Shown: positions 6,694-6,974 of the stretch, piece by piece | Position numbering within the stretch: the first letter of the stretch is position 1 | Layout of the letters: every line of letters begins with the position of its first letter | From: Bacteroidota bacterium | GTDB taxonomy: Bacteria; Bacteroidota; Bacteroidia; B-17B0; B-17BO | Direction: 5' to 3' | Length of the DNA: 6,974 nucleotides | NCBI GenBank assembly: GCA_025356715.1 | Contig: JANXRU010000346.1 | Coordinates: forward strand, 1-6,974 | Notes under the pieces: model-generated | What the model was told of the DNA's origin: nothing | Databases searched by the model: none | What the model saw: the letters and a program-made list of their open reading frames with translations, nothing else | Position numbers and translations under genes: made by a program

Positions 6694-6806
6694 TCTCTAA
6701 AAATTGCTTTTTTGTCGTTGAACTTCAAAATTAAAATCCTTACAGCCCTTATGTCTGCTGCGTTTTTAATTCATCGTTCGCCTAAAAAAAATCTAACTTT
6801 TAGAGA
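6694..6806. repeat. Long imperfect palindrome (about 113 bp) between divergent genes
   Basis: Several complementary segments share one centre near 6750. TCTCTAAAA (6694-6702) pairs with TTTTAGAGA (6798-6806). A T-run (6708-6713) pairs with an A-run (6784-6791). GAAC (6720-6723) pairs with GTTC (6776-6779). AATTAAAA (6729-6736) pairs with TTTTAATT (6764-6771), and CAGC (6743-6746) with GCTG (6757-6760) around a 10-base loop. Nested order with a common centre is unlikely for independent chance matches, though A/T richness raises the background. The middle (about 6737-6763) is noticeably richer in G+C than its surroundings. No target-site duplication is obvious at the ends. It could be a MITE- or REP-like element, a structured RNA, or a shared control region. 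A minus-strand -7-like TAATTTTG lies inside it at 6726-6733, directed toward the hydrolase gene, without a clear -33 partner. Confidence 0.5.
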
Positions 6807-6859
6807 CGCTATTTTATAATTAAATCTTATGATAACAAAAAAACAATAATTTAAACCAT

Positions 6860-6974
6860 ATGAAATTATTTTTAGTATTAATATTTTGTTTCTCGCGGTT
6901 ACTTAATGCTCAAACTTGGTCTAAAATAGTTGATTTTCCTTCTAATCCTCGAGACGATGGTTCGAGATTTGTAA
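6860..6974 (+). CDS. Start of a secreted, probably kelch-like protein (partial, 3' end outside window)
   Basis: The ATG at 6860 opens a frame that runs to the window edge, giving 38 residues. The first ~18 (MKLFLVLIFCFSRLLNAQ) form a typical Bacteroidota Sec signal peptide ending in Asn-Ala-Gln. The mature start, TWSKIVDFPSNPRDDGSRFV, resembles the opening blade of kelch/galactose-oxidase-like secreted proteins, which often begin with W-K-DFP followed by an R-D-G element. Such proteins in this phylum frequently carry a C-terminal type IX secretion sorting domain, which would lie beyond the window. The gene is divergent from the hydrolase. No convincing promoter is visible; TATTTTAT at 6810-6817 is only a poor match to the -7 consensus. 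The coding call is fairly sure, the kelch assignment tentative. Confidence 0.65.
   Translation, partial: MKLFLVLIFCFSRLLNAQTWSKIVDFPSNPRDDGSRFV

Noticed and set aside
6628..6819. 63-codon plus-strand frame across the divergent intergenic region
   Set aside because: It crosses the palindrome, has low-complexity Leu/Ile/Lys composition and no -7 element before it. It is better explained by the inverted structure.
1..6974. Defence system, prophage, CRISPR array or biosynthetic cluster
   Set aside because: All substantial genes have ordinary envelope or secreted-protein identities. No regular spaced repeats, nuclease, transposase, integrase or toxin-antitoxin pair could be found.

Overview
The window is AT-rich chromosomal DNA from a member of the Bacteroidota, probably of the Flavobacteriia/Bacteroidia type. 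Three things point there. Exact copies of the phylum's -7 promoter element (TAnnTTTG, here TATTTTTG) sit just upstream of three genes. Starts are preceded by A-rich stretches rather than Shine-Dalgarno sequences. Signal peptides end in Asn-Ala-Gln. I see no phage, CRISPR, transposase or toxin-antitoxin genes, and no obvious defence system. The unusual content is in the intergenic DNA and in the active site of one hydrolase.

Layout, left to right. (1) 41-1042 (+): OmpA-family lipoprotein with a long coiled coil, an outer-membrane to peptidoglycan tether. (2) 1109-1486 (+): mechanosensitive channel MscL, followed by a clear hairpin terminator at 1507-1533. (3) 1565-2947 (+): polytopic membrane protein resembling GT-C glycosyltransferases, apparently starting at TTG. 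(4) 2948-3123: intergenic segment with a CTCCGTG / CACAGAG-type inverted and tandem repeat, then a strong promoter placed almost on the start codon of the next gene. (5) 3124-4365 (+): MacB/FtsX-type ABC transporter permease with no ATPase gene beside it. (6) 4427-4705 (+): small three-helix membrane protein of unknown function. (7) 4736-6616 (-): secreted serine hydrolase of the CocE/NonD (peptidase S15-like) superfamily, convergent with gene 6. It carries both the catalytic triad and the acidic cluster of alpha-amino acid ester hydrolases. (8) 6617-6859: intergenic region between divergent genes, holding a roughly 113-bp imperfect palindrome centred near 6750. (9) 6860 to the window edge (+): start of a secreted, probably kelch-like protein, cut off by the window.

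The common theme is the cell envelope: a peptidoglycan-linked lipoprotein, an osmotic safety valve, a membrane glycosyltransferase-like protein, an export-type permease, and two secreted proteins. The genes look like separate transcription units (only ompA-like/mscL could be co-transcribed). I see no evidence that they form one dedicated pathway. No gene-free stretch exceeds 300 bases; the longest is the 243-base region at 6617-6859.
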